Shown here one piece after another: positions 8,655 through 17,813 of a DNA stretch of 58,287 nucleotides. The notes under the pieces are model-generated. The model was not told the origin of the DNA, ran no database searches, and saw nothing but the letters and a program-made list of their open reading frames with translations. Each line of letters starts with the position of its first letter. Positions within the stretch are counted from its first letter, which is position 1. A program made the translations under genes and the position numbers. Source of the stretch: Planctomycetota bacterium (GTDB taxonomy: Bacteria; Planctomycetota; Planctomycetia; Gemmatales; Gemmataceae); contig QWPF01000008.1 of the NCBI GenBank assembly GCA_003671255.1, positions 1 to 58,287 on the forward strand. Reading direction: 5' to 3'.

Positions 8655-11255
8655 ATGAATATTTTTAAGTCGCTGTTCAAAAATCCCAAAAAGAACATCA
8701 ATAAGGGCTTCGCACTGCCCCGCATGGAAACTTTGGAAGATCGATCAGTACCAGCCACCGCTGTATTAGATTCAGGCATTCTTTCTGTAATTGGTACCAA
8801 TGCACCTGATCGCATTGCAATCAACCTTGATTCAATCACCAATCAAATAGTGGTAATCAATGGAAACCAGGAAACAGGCCGTTTTAATTCTGCGGATGTC
8901 AACTCCATCTATCTATTTGGTGGCGCAGGAAATGATTCGCTCCAAGTTTCTTCCCAAATTATTCAACCCGCTCTCATTGATGGTGGCTTAGGTAATGACC
9001 GAGTGTTTGGAGGCGGTGGCGGGTCGACGATCACCGGGGGCATAGGTGCCAACCGCATGGCAGGCGGGACAGGGAATGACAATATAGTTGGTCAGGGAGA
9101 TTTCGATATCATCGGCAGCCCTTCGGGTGTGGATTCATTCACAGGCGGGCCTGGGATCAATCGTTTTTTTGGTTATGCCCTTAATTCTGACGGCGGTGCT
9201 CAAGCCACCATCACTAATCTATCATCTAATGATCTTAATTATATTCTTCCCCAGGCACCTCCGGATCTTTCTTCCACACTTAATATACCGCCCAGCATGA
9301 ATGTAACATTGCTCACCACCGATGTAACAACCCTTTTAGCACGGGCTGCTGCTGCAACTAAGAGTGAGGATGGGATTATCGCAATTGTGGATAGGCAGGG
9401 TAGAATTTTAGGCGTTCAAGTTGAAGGCGGTGTCAACTCGAAGATGAACCCAAACAGCCCCGATTTTGATCCAAACCTTTTCGTTTTTGCTGTCGATGGT
9501 GCAGTAGCACTTGCAAGAACCGGTGGCATGTTTGGTAATAACCAAGCACCTTTAACCTCGCGCACCATTGGATACATCAGCCAAACAACCGTTACCGAAC
9601 GCGAAGTCAATTCCTACCCAAGTATCACAGATGAAAATTCAATTCTTCGTGGGCCAGGTTATGTTGCTGCTGTGGGCATTGGTAGCCATTTCCCACCACA
9701 ACCATCAACGAATGGCGGGCCTAACGGTATTGCCTTTACACCCCAGGTTGATCTTTTTGGTATCGAACAAACCAATCGAGATGGAACCTACAATCCAGGC
9801 CTTGATCGCATCAAGGGAACTGCAGATGATATTTTGTTACCCTATCGCTTTAATATCGATCCAACCTATATTCCTGCAGATATTTTAAGCACCTTTTACA
9901 CCGCGCCAGATTCCTATGGTTATATGTCGGGCTATGCCCCCAATGCCCAGAGTCGTGGTATTGCCACTTTGCCAGGCGGTATACCAATTGTTAAAAATAA
10001 TATAATTGTTGGCGGTATTGGGGTCTTCTACCCTGGTGCCACCGGTTTTGCGACCGAAGAAAATTCAATTCTCTCATCAACCTATGATCCAACTAAACTT
10101 GATCGGTCAATGGAAGCTGAATATTGCGCTTTTGTAGCAACAGGCGGTTTCCCATCCGGAAAGGCGGCACAAAATCAACTTGTTGGGGGCATCGCATTGC
10201 CAACGAGTGGCTCTTTTGGTTTAAATGCTGATTTACCGATTACTAGGATCGATCTTGTAGGTATTACTCTTCCGATCTTTGGTCTGCCTGGGCAAAATGG
10301 AACGACGCAGCTCCTGCAATTTGGCCAAGCTTTGGGAGAAGGCACCGCCACAAATAGTTACCTTGCCAACCTCCTTCCTAGGAATGGCCCTGATAATTAT
10401 GTTCAGTACACTGGTGCACCACCAAATCTTATCGCAGTTGGCACTGCAACCTCACAGGCTTTTGCAGGCTTATTTGCTCCTGAAGGCTATTTGGTAACTC
10501 CTCATGATGGTGTGAATTTTACCGCAGCCCAAGTAAATACGATCATCATGCAATCAGTAAATCAGGCGCTTCAAACAAGATCTGCAATTCGCCTACCTTT
10601 AAACCAGAACGCCAAGATGACCATTGCGGTAACCGATGTAACAGGTGAAGTTCTGGGATTGTTCCGCATGCCAGATGGCACCACTTTCTCGCTTGATGTT
10701 GCAGTAGGTAAAGCTCGCAACCTTCGTTATTACAACGATGCATCACAGTTGCAATCCATTGACCAGGTGCCAGGCGTTCCCGCGGGAACCGCGTTCACCA
10801 ATCGTACAATCAGGTATTTGTCATTACCAAGATTCCCTGAAGGTATTGATTTCCCTTCAGGACCGTTCTCGCAAATTAATGATGGTGGGACTAGCCTTAA
10901 TACAGCGCAAACCGTTGGGGTTCCTTTGCCTGCTTCTGCCTTCCAAAGTGTGTTTGGGTTCTCGTCGTTCCATCCCGGAAGTAACTTCAGGCAGCCTGCA
11001 ACAGCGACAACCCCGATTCAAAATCAAAACGGGATCATTTTCTTCCCTGGTTCCTCGGGGATTTATGTTGGTGGCCAGCTTATATCTGGATTTGGGATTA
11101 GTGGCGACGGTGTGGACCAAGATGATGTGGTCACCTTCGGTGGTCAGGCTGGTTATAATGCACCAGATTCGCTTCGGGCAGACTTCCAGTTTGTCAGAGG
11201 GGTGCGCCTGCCTTACCAGAAGTTCAACCGTCAACCAATTCTTCCCCAAGCTTAA
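8655..11255 (+). CDS. Exported protein with calcium-binding repeats and two GlcG/HbpS-like (DUF336) domains
   Basis: About 866 residues from ATG 8655; the frame opens at 8625 but that N-terminus has no good ribosome site. The protein begins with a basic stretch and METLEDRSVPA, the N-terminal signature recurrent in planctomycete exported proteins. Glycine/aspartate repeats (GGAGNDSL, GGLGNDRVFGG, GGTGNDNI) resemble RTX calcium-binding repeats (residues about 85-150). Two GlcG/HbpS-type domains follow. The first has IAIVDRQGRILGV and AVDGAVALARTGGMF, and its closing GGIPIVKNNIIVGGIGV comes after an insertion. The second has TIAVTDVTGEVLGLFR, DVAVGKARN and the hallmark LISGFGISGDGVDQDDVV. Some family members bind haem (HbpS), others act near glycolate oxidase. 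Facing a multihaem cytochrome locus, haem binding is attractive but unproven. Confidence 0.75.
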   Translation: MNIFKSLFKNPKKNINKGFALPRMETLEDRSVPATAVLDSGILSVIGTNAPDRIAINLDSITNQIVVINGNQETGRFNSADVNSIYLFGGAGNDSLQVSSQIIQPALIDGGLGNDRVFGGGGGSTITGGIGANRMAGGTGNDNIVGQGDFDIIGSPSGVDSFTGGPGINRFFGYALNSDGGAQATITNLSSNDLNYILPQAPPDLSSTLNIPPSMNVTLLTTDVTTLLARAAAATKSEDGIIAIVDRQGRILGVQVEGGVNSKMNPNSPDFDPNLFVFAVDGAVALARTGGMFGNNQAPLTSRTIGYISQTTVTEREVNSYPSITDENSILRGPGYVAAVGIGSHFPPQPSTNGGPNGIAFTPQVDLFGIEQTNRDGTYNPGLDRIKGTADDILLPYRFNIDPTYIPADILSTFYTAPDSYGYMSGYAPNAQSRGIATLPGGIPIVKNNIIVGGIGVFYPGATGFATEENSILSSTYDPTKLDRSMEAEYCAFVATGGFPSGKAAQNQLVGGIALPTSGSFGLNADLPITRIDLVGITLPIFGLPGQNGTTQLLQFGQALGEGTATNSYLANLLPRNGPDNYVQYTGAPPNLIAVGTATSQAFAGLFAPEGYLVTPHDGVNFTAAQVNTIIMQSVNQALQTRSAIRLPLNQNAKMTIAVTDVTGEVLGLFRMPDGTTFSLDVAVGKARNLRYYNDASQLQSIDQVPGVPAGTAFTNRTIRYLSLPRFPEGIDFPSGPFSQINDGGTSLNTAQTVGVPLPASAFQSVFGFSSFHPGSNFRQPATATTPIQNQNGIIFFPGSSGIYVGGQLISGFGISGDGVDQDDVVTFGGQAGYNAPDSLRADFQFVRGVRLPYQKFNRQPILPQA

Positions 11256-11273
11256 CTCAGCTTTTAAAACAAG

Positions 11274-11307
11274 AAAGCCTTCTTACCTTAAGGGTAAAGA
11301 AGGCTTT
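11274..11307 (+). terminator. Terminator-like hairpin after the GlcG-domain gene
   Basis: AAAGCCTTCTT pairs with AAGAAGGCTTT (11 bp), continuing through ACC/GGT around a small loop. The U-run is short (CTTTGCT), so termination may be moderate; the hairpin could also serve the convergent rpiB transcript. Confidence 0.6.
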
Positions 11308-11332
11308 GCTATTGGTATGATAATGAGAGTTA

Positions 11333-11860
11333 TTACTTCTTGGTCATTACTTGGGAGGAAGACTTCGGCATCATTTTGGAATCGTTTTCAAATTGCTCGA
11401 TCTTCTCGATGCGCCTTGAATGACGGCCTTTTTCGAACGGGGTTTCTAACCATATTTTTACCATGCGCTCGATCAATTCTTCGCCAAGCAAATCTGCGCT
11501 AAGGCATAATACATTGGCATCATTATGGCGCCTGCTCATTTCTGCGGTGATACTATCATGGCAGGGAGCAGCTCGAACGCCTGTAACTTTGTTGGCAGCG
11601 ATACACATTCCTATGCCTGTGCCACAGATTAGAATGCCGCGATGAGATTGTTTTTTGCTGACAGAATTAGCGACATCAAAGGCGAAGTCGGGGTAATCGA
11701 CACAATCTTCGTTGCCTGGGCCCATATCAAGAACTTCATGGCCCATGCCTGAAAGAAAGTTAATGATGCGCTGTTTTACATTATAACCACGATGATCACT
11801 ACCAATTGCAATTACCATAGTATGGTATCCTTGCTTTCCAAATAGATCTTGTACGATCAT
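11333..11860 (-). CDS. rpiB: Ribose-5-phosphate isomerase B
   Basis: Interconverts ribose 5-phosphate and ribulose 5-phosphate in the pentose phosphate pathway. The family pattern is clear: IAIGSDHRGYNVKQ at the N-terminus, a GILICGTGIGMCIAANK loop containing the active-site Cys, ARG/RAAPCHD and RRHNDANVLCL. Two starts are plausible. ATG 11860 has AAGGTG five bases upstream and gives 175 residues. ATG 11818 begins at MVIAIGSD, where RpiB proteins normally start, and has AAGGA nine bases upstream. A C-terminal tail of about 20 residues extends beyond the usual length. It follows the tyrosine phosphatase gene by 17 bp. The same pair (ywlE-ywlF) is neighbouring in Bacillus, so this is an old gene association. 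Confidence 0.93.
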   Translation of the reverse strand: MIVQDLFGKQGYHTMVIAIGSDHRGYNVKQRIINFLSGMGHEVLDMGPGNEDCVDYPDFAFDVANSVSKKQSHRGILICGTGIGMCIAANKVTGVRAAPCHDSITAEMSRRHNDANVLCLSADLLGEELIERMVKIWLETPFEKGRHSRRIEKIEQFENDSKMMPKSSSQVMTKK

Positions 11861-11877
11861 TTTATCACCTTAAGGGC

Positions 11878-12360
11878 CTAAGAGAGTATCTTAAAAACTA
11901 AATGTTTGAGGTTTTCCTCAATTTCGGACAAACATTGACTGTAAACCTTTTCGTCACCACCAAAGGGGTCACTGATATCAGACCCTGAAAAGCTCAACAT
12001 CGAAACGGGCAGATGTTGGTCCTGAAAACGATCTTGAAAAATAGCCAAGTGATTTTTTGTCATCACTAAAACCGCATCAGAATGCTTGATTAAATCGAGA
12101 TCCACATATCTGCTCTGATGATCTTCAAGGCTAACCCCTAATTTTTGAACCACAGTGGTTGCGTTTGGGGAAGCCTTCATGCCATCATAAGCTGCCAATC
12201 CTCCTGAGCGGATATCAAACCCTTTGTCATATAAATCATTAATATCGCATCCGAGTTTATCTGCGAGAAGCTTTTTGAAAACGATTTCCGCCATCGGGCT
12301 CCTGCAAGTGTTCCCGGTACAAACGAAGACAATTTTCATTCTTCGCTTAGTATTTTCCAC
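11878..12360 (-). CDS. Low-molecular-weight protein tyrosine phosphatase
   Basis: 160 residues. The catalytic P-loop VCTGNTCRSPMAE (C-x-G-N-x-C-R-S) sits near the N-terminus. The general-acid aspartate lies in the DISDPFGG motif near residue 130, both diagnostic of LMW-PTPs. These enzymes dephosphorylate phosphotyrosine, or phosphoarginine in the YwlE branch; the T after GN in the loop is the residue linked to phosphoarginine preference in YwlE, so arginine-phosphatase activity is possible. The reading frame starts with GTG at 12360, preceded by GGAG five bases away; an internal ATG at 12339 (MKIVFVCTGN) is the other candidate. It is in an operon with rpiB downstream. Confidence 0.9.
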   Translation of the reverse strand: MENTKRRMKIVFVCTGNTCRSPMAEIVFKKLLADKLGCDINDLYDKGFDIRSGGLAAYDGMKASPNATTVVQKLGVSLEDHQSRYVDLDLIKHSDAVLVMTKNHLAIFQDRFQDQHLPVSMLSFSGSDISDPFGGDEKVYSQCLSEIEENLKHLVFKILS

Positions 12361-12661
12361 AGTAACTCCATGCTTCTCAGAATATTTTGCTTAGTGCTTT
12401 TTATGTACTAAGGCCTTTACTCTATGTAACATTGTTCGAAACTCAGAACGAAACATTTCAATTTATAAAGTAATACTAGGGCTGTTGAACTATCAAACAA
12501 TAATGATTGATGATTCTTAACAGATACTTAACACAGAAGGGGTGGTTTAAACCAACTAAGTGGGATACACCCCTATCCTTGGGGAAGCTAGAGGTAGATT
12601 AGAGTAAAACAGACGAATTTTTGCAATAGGAAACTTGGGGGAAGGGCGTAAACAGCAATAG
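12361..12661. other. Intergenic gap, no gene seen
   Basis: AT-rich sequence upstream of the phosphatase gene and downstream of mnmA. The only structure noticed is the 12-bp palindrome TGGTTTAAACCA at 12543-12554. No ORF with a ribosome site and no RNA gene were found. Confidence 0.5.
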
Positions 12662-13741
12662 TTAAAGGGCTTCATCGATCCAACCGCCGCCTAAAACCCG
12701 GTTCCCATCGTAAAAAACCACTGCCTGCCCCGGAGTTACTGCGCTTTGGCTCGTTTCAAATTCGACTTCTGCAGCTTCCTCACTCAAACGAATAACCTTC
12801 GCAGGCGCTGCTTTATGCCGATAGCGAATTTGAGCCTGGCAATTAATCTGCACATTCATCGGTATAGTTGCCTGCCAATTAACCCCTGTCGCTTTTAATC
12901 CCTTTGCAAGCAATCCTTCCATTTCACCCACCACCACTTTGTTTTCTTCTGCAACTATTTTAAGAACATATTTCCGCTGACCCGTCGCAAAACCCAACCC
13001 TTTTCGTTGCCCAATCGTAAACCTCTCAATGCCATCATGCGTTGCCAGCGATTTCCCTGACTCATCAACAATCATCCCGGGCCTATTTAAATCGGGCATT
13101 CGCTTCTTGATCATTTTGGCATGATCGCCATCCGGTACGAAACAAATTTCAACACTGTCAGGCTTATCTGCAACACTAAGGTTGGCAGCAAACGCCAGCT
13201 CCCTCACTTGCTCCTTTTTCATTTCCCCGAGGGGAAACATGATCTTTTCCAATATCTTTCTTTTTAAACCATGTAGTACATACGATTGATCTTTATCCGG
13301 ATCTACTGCTCTGTGCAGCTCCGCGCCATCGGTGCCATGCACTATTTTTGCGTAGTGCCCGGTTGCAATATGATCAACGCCCAGCATTTCGCCATAGGAC
13401 CAGAGTTGTCCAAACTTGAGCCAGTTATTGCAAACAATGCAAGGGTTGGGGGTGCGCCCAGAAAGGTATTCATGGGCGAAATAATCCATGATCTTGCCAA
13501 ATTCAGCTTCGAAGTCGAGAGCATAAAAAGGTATGTCAAATTTATCTGCTACCCGACGGGCATCGCCCGCATCAAGTGCACTGCAGCACCCTTTTTTTCT
13601 TTCTGCACGAGCATCTTCTGTGCCATGCACTCCTGTGCGCATGAATACCCCGATAACTTCATAGCCTTGGTCTATGAGTAATTGTGCGCAAACTGAACTG
13701 TCTACTCCCCCCGACATGGCAAGGAGGACTTTATTTCCCAT
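12662..13741 (-). CDS. mnmA: tRNA-specific 2-thiouridylase
   Basis: Transfers sulphur to U34 of tRNA-Lys, -Glu and -Gln in the cytoplasm, using ATP to adenylate the uridine. The 359-residue length is normal. The PP-loop ATPase motif SGGVDSS is at residues 10-16. The catalytic cysteines are C104 (in TPNPCIVCN) and C200 (in SVEICFVPDGD), matching the pair required in the E. coli enzyme. A GTGHYA-type motif (IATGHYAKI) and the C-terminal beta domain (SAVTPGQAVVFYDGNRVLGGG) complete the family pattern. It is a single gene, divergent from the glycogen genes, with no sulphur-relay partner nearby. Confidence 0.96.
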   Translation of the reverse strand: MGNKVLLAMSGGVDSSVCAQLLIDQGYEVIGVFMRTGVHGTEDARAERKKGCCSALDAGDARRVADKFDIPFYALDFEAEFGKIMDYFAHEYLSGRTPNPCIVCNNWLKFGQLWSYGEMLGVDHIATGHYAKIVHGTDGAELHRAVDPDKDQSYVLHGLKRKILEKIMFPLGEMKKEQVRELAFAANLSVADKPDSVEICFVPDGDHAKMIKKRMPDLNRPGMIVDESGKSLATHDGIERFTIGQRKGLGFATGQRKYVLKIVAEENKVVVGEMEGLLAKGLKATGVNWQATIPMNVQINCQAQIRYRHKAAPAKVIRLSEEAAEVEFETSQSAVTPGQAVVFYDGNRVLGGGWIDEAL

Positions 13742-14043
13742 GGGAACCTCATAATAGAATCGATAACGATCTTAAGATTATCTTAGCAACCCTTGGCTAA
13801 AGGGCATGATTTATCTGAAATTTAGATTGAATAAAGTAAAGATAGGGTGAGGAATAGGGGGAGTGATATTCCGGCTATAACGAAATTTCCGGATTAACAG
13901 TTTGGCTAAGAGGAAACCCCAATTCTTCATATAACAAATACTTAGGAATAGGCAGTTAGAACCGTAAGCTCAATTATAGAGTAACTATTAAGATTTAAAA
14001 AAGTTTTGAGGCAGCAATATAAGCCTTATTAAGGGTTAACGCG
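13742..14043. other. Divergent intergenic region, mnmA / glgA
   Basis: Presumably holds promoters for both flanking genes, but I could not pick out a convincing pair of boxes. AAGGG at 14032-14036 is the ribosome site for glgA. No gene or RNA structure was seen. Confidence 0.5.
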
Positions 14044-15564
14044 ATGCGGATCGCATTGGTATCTTCGGAAGTGGTCGGATTTGCAAAGACCGGCGGCTTA
14101 GCCGATGTTGCAGGGGCATTACCCCCGGCACTGGAAAGCCTTGGCGAAGAGGTTGTTGTTTTTCTACCGATGTATCATTGCATCCGAAAAACAGGGAACT
14201 TTGAAAGCACGAAGGTAAGATTTCAAATTCCACTAGGTCCTAAACTGGTGCCCGGCTCACTTGCCAAATCAAAAATACCCGGTTCTAATGTCACTATTTA
14301 CTTGGTTGAAAATCCCGATCTATTCGAACGCGACAACCCCGCCTATGGCAGAGGGTTCTATCAATTTGCTGGCTCTGAAGGCGCTAAGAAAGATTACCCA
14401 GATAATTCCGCCCGATTCTATTTCTTCAATCAAGCTGTACTCGCTTCTTTTCCACAGCTTGGTTTCTGGCCTGATGTTGTTCATTGGAACGATTGGCAAT
14501 CAGGCATCGGCCCCGTACTCTTAAGAGAAAAATACGACAAAAGCGAAGATCGGTCCCTCGCAGAAAAATACCAAAAAGTGCGCAGCCTGATGACCATCCA
14601 TAATATTGCCTACCAAGGCAATTTCTGGAAGGAAGATATGAATATGGCGCATCTCAATTGGAGTCTTTTCAATCTTAATCAACTTGAGTTCCACGATAAC
14701 CTTAGTTTCCTTAAAGCAGGAATTGTTTTCTCTGATCGTATCAGCACGGTCAGCCCAACTTATGCCCGCGAAATCCAGACCCCATATTACGGGTATGGCT
14801 TGCAAGGCGTGCTTACCGTACTTGCAAGTAAACTTACTGGCATCGTCAATGGTATCGATTACAAAGTCTGGGACCCCGCAAACGACCCATTGATTGCAGG
14901 GAAATTTGACGCCCGCAACTTACAACCCGGAAAAGCACTCTGCAAAAAAGCACTCCAGCACGAACTCGGACTCGAAGTTAACCCTGCCATTCCCATCGTT
15001 GGACTTGTCGCAAGGCTCGTTCAGCAAAAAGGCATTGATCTGGTTATTGAAAGTGCATGGCGCATGATGGATTTGGGAATTCAGCTTGTTGTATTAGGCG
15101 AGGGCGATTCCTACTACCAAAATGCATTAGTCCAATTGCAGGCCACCTATCCGGGCAGAGTCGCACTCAACTTCGCTTTTAGTGAATCCATGGCTCATAA
15201 AATCGAGGCAGGCTCCGATTGCTTCCTTATGCCCAGCCTTTATGAACCCTCAGGCCTTAATCAGCTTTACAGCATGCGCTATGGCACTCTTCCCGTTGTT
15301 CGTGCCACGGGCGGCCTTGCTGATACCGTCACCGATGCCAATCCCGAAACACTTTCCAACAATTCTGCAACGGGCTTTAGTTTCAATGCCTATAGCTCTG
15401 CTGCTCTTTATGATTGCCTTTTCAGGGCCATTGATTGTTATCGAAACCATCCTCAGGATTGGGTCAAAATCCAACGCAATGCCATGACTCAAGATTGGTC
15501 CTGGAATCGGAGTGCCAAAAATTACCAGCAACTTTATGGTACAATAATTTCCAGCAGGGCTTAG
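14044..15564 (+). CDS. glgA: Glycogen (starch) synthase, ADP-glucose type
   Basis: GT5-family enzyme that adds glucose from ADP-glucose to the growing alpha-1,4-glucan. 506 residues. The ADP-glucose-binding loop KTGGLADVAGALP starts at K15. The C-terminal Rossmann domain has VGLVARLVQQKGIDL, and the conserved acceptor/nucleotide motif EPSGLNQLYSMRYGTLPVVRATGGLADTV is near residue 400. All key residues of the bacterial enzyme appear intact. First gene of a plus-strand group of three with the GH57 enzyme 29 bp downstream and galT after it, which points to alpha-glucan storage or turnover. No glgC or glgB is present in the window. Confidence 0.96.
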   Translation: MRIALVSSEVVGFAKTGGLADVAGALPPALESLGEEVVVFLPMYHCIRKTGNFESTKVRFQIPLGPKLVPGSLAKSKIPGSNVTIYLVENPDLFERDNPAYGRGFYQFAGSEGAKKDYPDNSARFYFFNQAVLASFPQLGFWPDVVHWNDWQSGIGPVLLREKYDKSEDRSLAEKYQKVRSLMTIHNIAYQGNFWKEDMNMAHLNWSLFNLNQLEFHDNLSFLKAGIVFSDRISTVSPTYAREIQTPYYGYGLQGVLTVLASKLTGIVNGIDYKVWDPANDPLIAGKFDARNLQPGKALCKKALQHELGLEVNPAIPIVGLVARLVQQKGIDLVIESAWRMMDLGIQLVVLGEGDSYYQNALVQLQATYPGRVALNFAFSESMAHKIEAGSDCFLMPSLYEPSGLNQLYSMRYGTLPVVRATGGLADTVTDANPETLSNNSATGFSFNAYSSAALYDCLFRAIDCYRNHPQDWVKIQRNAMTQDWSWNRSAKNYQQLYGTIISSRA

Positions 15565-15593
15565 TGGTACTTTATTTAAGGGTATGATCCACC

Positions 15594-17771
15594 ATGGCGG
15601 ATGTCTCCCTGGCTTTTTTATGGCATCAACACCAGCCTTATTATCCTGATGATTTGACGGGCGAGAACCCCATGCCCTGGGTTCGTCTACATGGTGTGAA
15701 GGATTACTATGGCATGCTGTTGCATCTCATGGAATTTCCCTCCATGCGTTGTTCCATTAATTTAGTCCCGAGCCTGATAGAACAAATTCTTCAATACACC
15801 GAAGAAGGCAGATCCGATCGCTTCCTTGATATTTCCAGAATCAACGCAGACAATCTCGGGGAAGTTGAAGCTGTTTTTTTGCTCGACAATTTCTTCATGG
15901 CCAATCCCCACCACATGATCCTTCCTTTTCCACGATATGGTGAGTTATACCAGCGAAGGGGTTTGGGGCGATGTTCGGGGCAGGAGGCGCTAAGGCGTTT
16001 TAATTCCAGAGACCTTAGAGATTTGCAGGTATGGTTTAATCTTGCCTGGGTGCATCCCATTGCAGTTGCACAAGATCCTTTTCTTTCCAGCCTTGTTGCT
16101 AAGGGAAAACACTTCACAGAGGAAGAAAAACATTTTCTATTAGACAAGCACCTTGAAATTCTAAAAAAGGTTCTGCCTCTTCATAAAAAATTACAGGAGG
16201 ATGGGCAGATAGAGATCACTACCACTCCCTATTTTCATCCCATCGTACCCCTGCTTTTAGATAAGAAGTTTGCCCGCGAGGCTCTTCCGCAAATTCAATT
16301 ACCCTCATATCAGATCAGCTATTTGGATGATGCCAAAGTCCATTTCCAAAAAGCAATTGATCAGTATAAGTCTATTTTTGGTGTTGCTCCCACAGGGATG
16401 TGGCCTTCGGAAGGCAGCGTCTGCCAGCCTTTTATCTCGCTTGCTGAAAGCTTCGGGTTTCGTTGGATTGCAACCGATGAAGAGATATTATCTGCATCAA
16501 CGCATGGCGATGTCAGCAGAGATTCCCAAGGGTATGTGCGCAACCCCCATAAACTTTATTCAGCTTATAGGGTTCATGATTCAGGCAAAGGAATCAATAT
16601 TGTTTTTCGTGATCATGCACTTAGCGATTTGATCGGATTTCGTTATCAACATAGCGACCCTGAAGTTGCAGCGCAGGATTTTATTCACACGCTTTCAGAA
16701 ATTGGGAAGTCGATTAATTCGGATAAGCCTGCATTGGTTACTGTCATTCTTGACGGAGAAAATTGTTGGGAACATTACCCGGGCGGAGGCGTTGACTTTA
16801 TCAGGGCACTTTATCGCAAGTGCACCTCAACCCCTAATGTCAGTCCCGTGCGTCTGGGCGATTATCTTGCGCATAATCCTCCTACGAATAATCTGGACCA
16901 TCTTTTTGCAGGCTCTTGGATCAATCATAATTTTGCTATCTGGGTCGGGCATGAAGAAGATAACACCGCATGGGATCTTCTCCATAAAGCACGCGAGTAT
17001 CTCAAAACCAAAAAGGATGCTTTCTCTCTGCCTGAATTATTACAAAAAGCCTGGCGCGAAATTTACATCGCACAGGGCAGCGATTGGTTCTGGTGGTATG
17101 GAGATGATCATTCCTGCGCACAGGATGCACTCTTTGATGAACTCTTTCGCAGGCATCTGAAAAATGTTTATGCTTTTTTGGGCGATCTCCCCCCTGTCGA
17201 ACTTGACAGGCCCATTCGCAAAAAAGGCGCTCGCAGCATTCATACCCTGCCTCGTTCCTTCCTCGAAATCCGTATCGATGGCCTGCCCAGATTTTTTGAA
17301 TGGCTCACTGCGGGGCATTACGCCTGTCAGGGCGAACGGGGCACTATGGCGATGACCACCAAGGGCCCTCTCCACGACATCTACTTTGGGTTTAATCTCA
17401 AAAAACTGTTCATCCGCATTGATTGCATTGCCGATGCCAGGCAATCGCTCAAGCAGTTTCATCAAATAAAAATCGGGTTTCTCGAGCCTGCAGGGCATCA
17501 GGTGATCATTGATATATCCAACCTTGGTAAACTTACTTCGGCTCATTTGTTGTCTGGAAAAGAAATCTTTTCGCCCATCGAAATTGCGTTGCAGAAAGTG
17601 ATGGAGTTATCTATTCCTTTTGAAACACTTGAAGTAAATGAAAATCAAACCGTTTCTTTTTATGTCGAAATTTTAGAAAATGGGCTTGGCAGAGATCGTG
17701 CACCTAGAGAAGGATTGATCACTTTTAACAGGCCCACCCGCGATTTTGAACAAATCATGTGGGATGTCTAG
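15594..17771 (+). CDS. Glycoside hydrolase family 57 (alpha-amylase / branching-type)
   Basis: 725 residues carrying the five GH57 motifs in order: HQHQPY (residues 11-16), a TTPYFHPIVPLL stretch, GMWPSEGSV with the nucleophile E273, ILDGENCWEHY with the acid/base D387, and QGSDWFWWYGDDHS near residue 500. The C-terminal 200 residues form a beta-rich accessory domain. GH57 members cleave or rearrange alpha-1,4/1,6-glucans by a retaining mechanism. No signal peptide is seen, so it acts in the cytoplasm, probably on the polymer made by the upstream glgA. Amylase, 4-alpha-glucanotransferase and amylopullulanase activities cannot be told apart here. Confidence 0.9.
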   Translation: MADVSLAFLWHQHQPYYPDDLTGENPMPWVRLHGVKDYYGMLLHLMEFPSMRCSINLVPSLIEQILQYTEEGRSDRFLDISRINADNLGEVEAVFLLDNFFMANPHHMILPFPRYGELYQRRGLGRCSGQEALRRFNSRDLRDLQVWFNLAWVHPIAVAQDPFLSSLVAKGKHFTEEEKHFLLDKHLEILKKVLPLHKKLQEDGQIEITTTPYFHPIVPLLLDKKFAREALPQIQLPSYQISYLDDAKVHFQKAIDQYKSIFGVAPTGMWPSEGSVCQPFISLAESFGFRWIATDEEILSASTHGDVSRDSQGYVRNPHKLYSAYRVHDSGKGINIVFRDHALSDLIGFRYQHSDPEVAAQDFIHTLSEIGKSINSDKPALVTVILDGENCWEHYPGGGVDFIRALYRKCTSTPNVSPVRLGDYLAHNPPTNNLDHLFAGSWINHNFAIWVGHEEDNTAWDLLHKAREYLKTKKDAFSLPELLQKAWREIYIAQGSDWFWWYGDDHSCAQDALFDELFRRHLKNVYAFLGDLPPVELDRPIRKKGARSIHTLPRSFLEIRIDGLPRFFEWLTAGHYACQGERGTMAMTTKGPLHDIYFGFNLKKLFIRIDCIADARQSLKQFHQIKIGFLEPAGHQVIIDISNLGKLTSAHLLSGKEIFSPIEIALQKVMELSIPFETLEVNENQTVSFYVEILENGLGRDRAPREGLITFNRPTRDFEQIMWDV

Positions 17772-17813
17772 TCATGAAGGAACTTAAATTATGAAAAATG
17801 GGGATAGGGAATA

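Noticed and set aside
12543-12554. Palindrome TGGTTTAAACCA as an operator
   Set aside because: Twelve bases in AT-rich intergenic DNA, 180 bp from the nearest start, with no second copy seen; kept only as a note in the gap entry.
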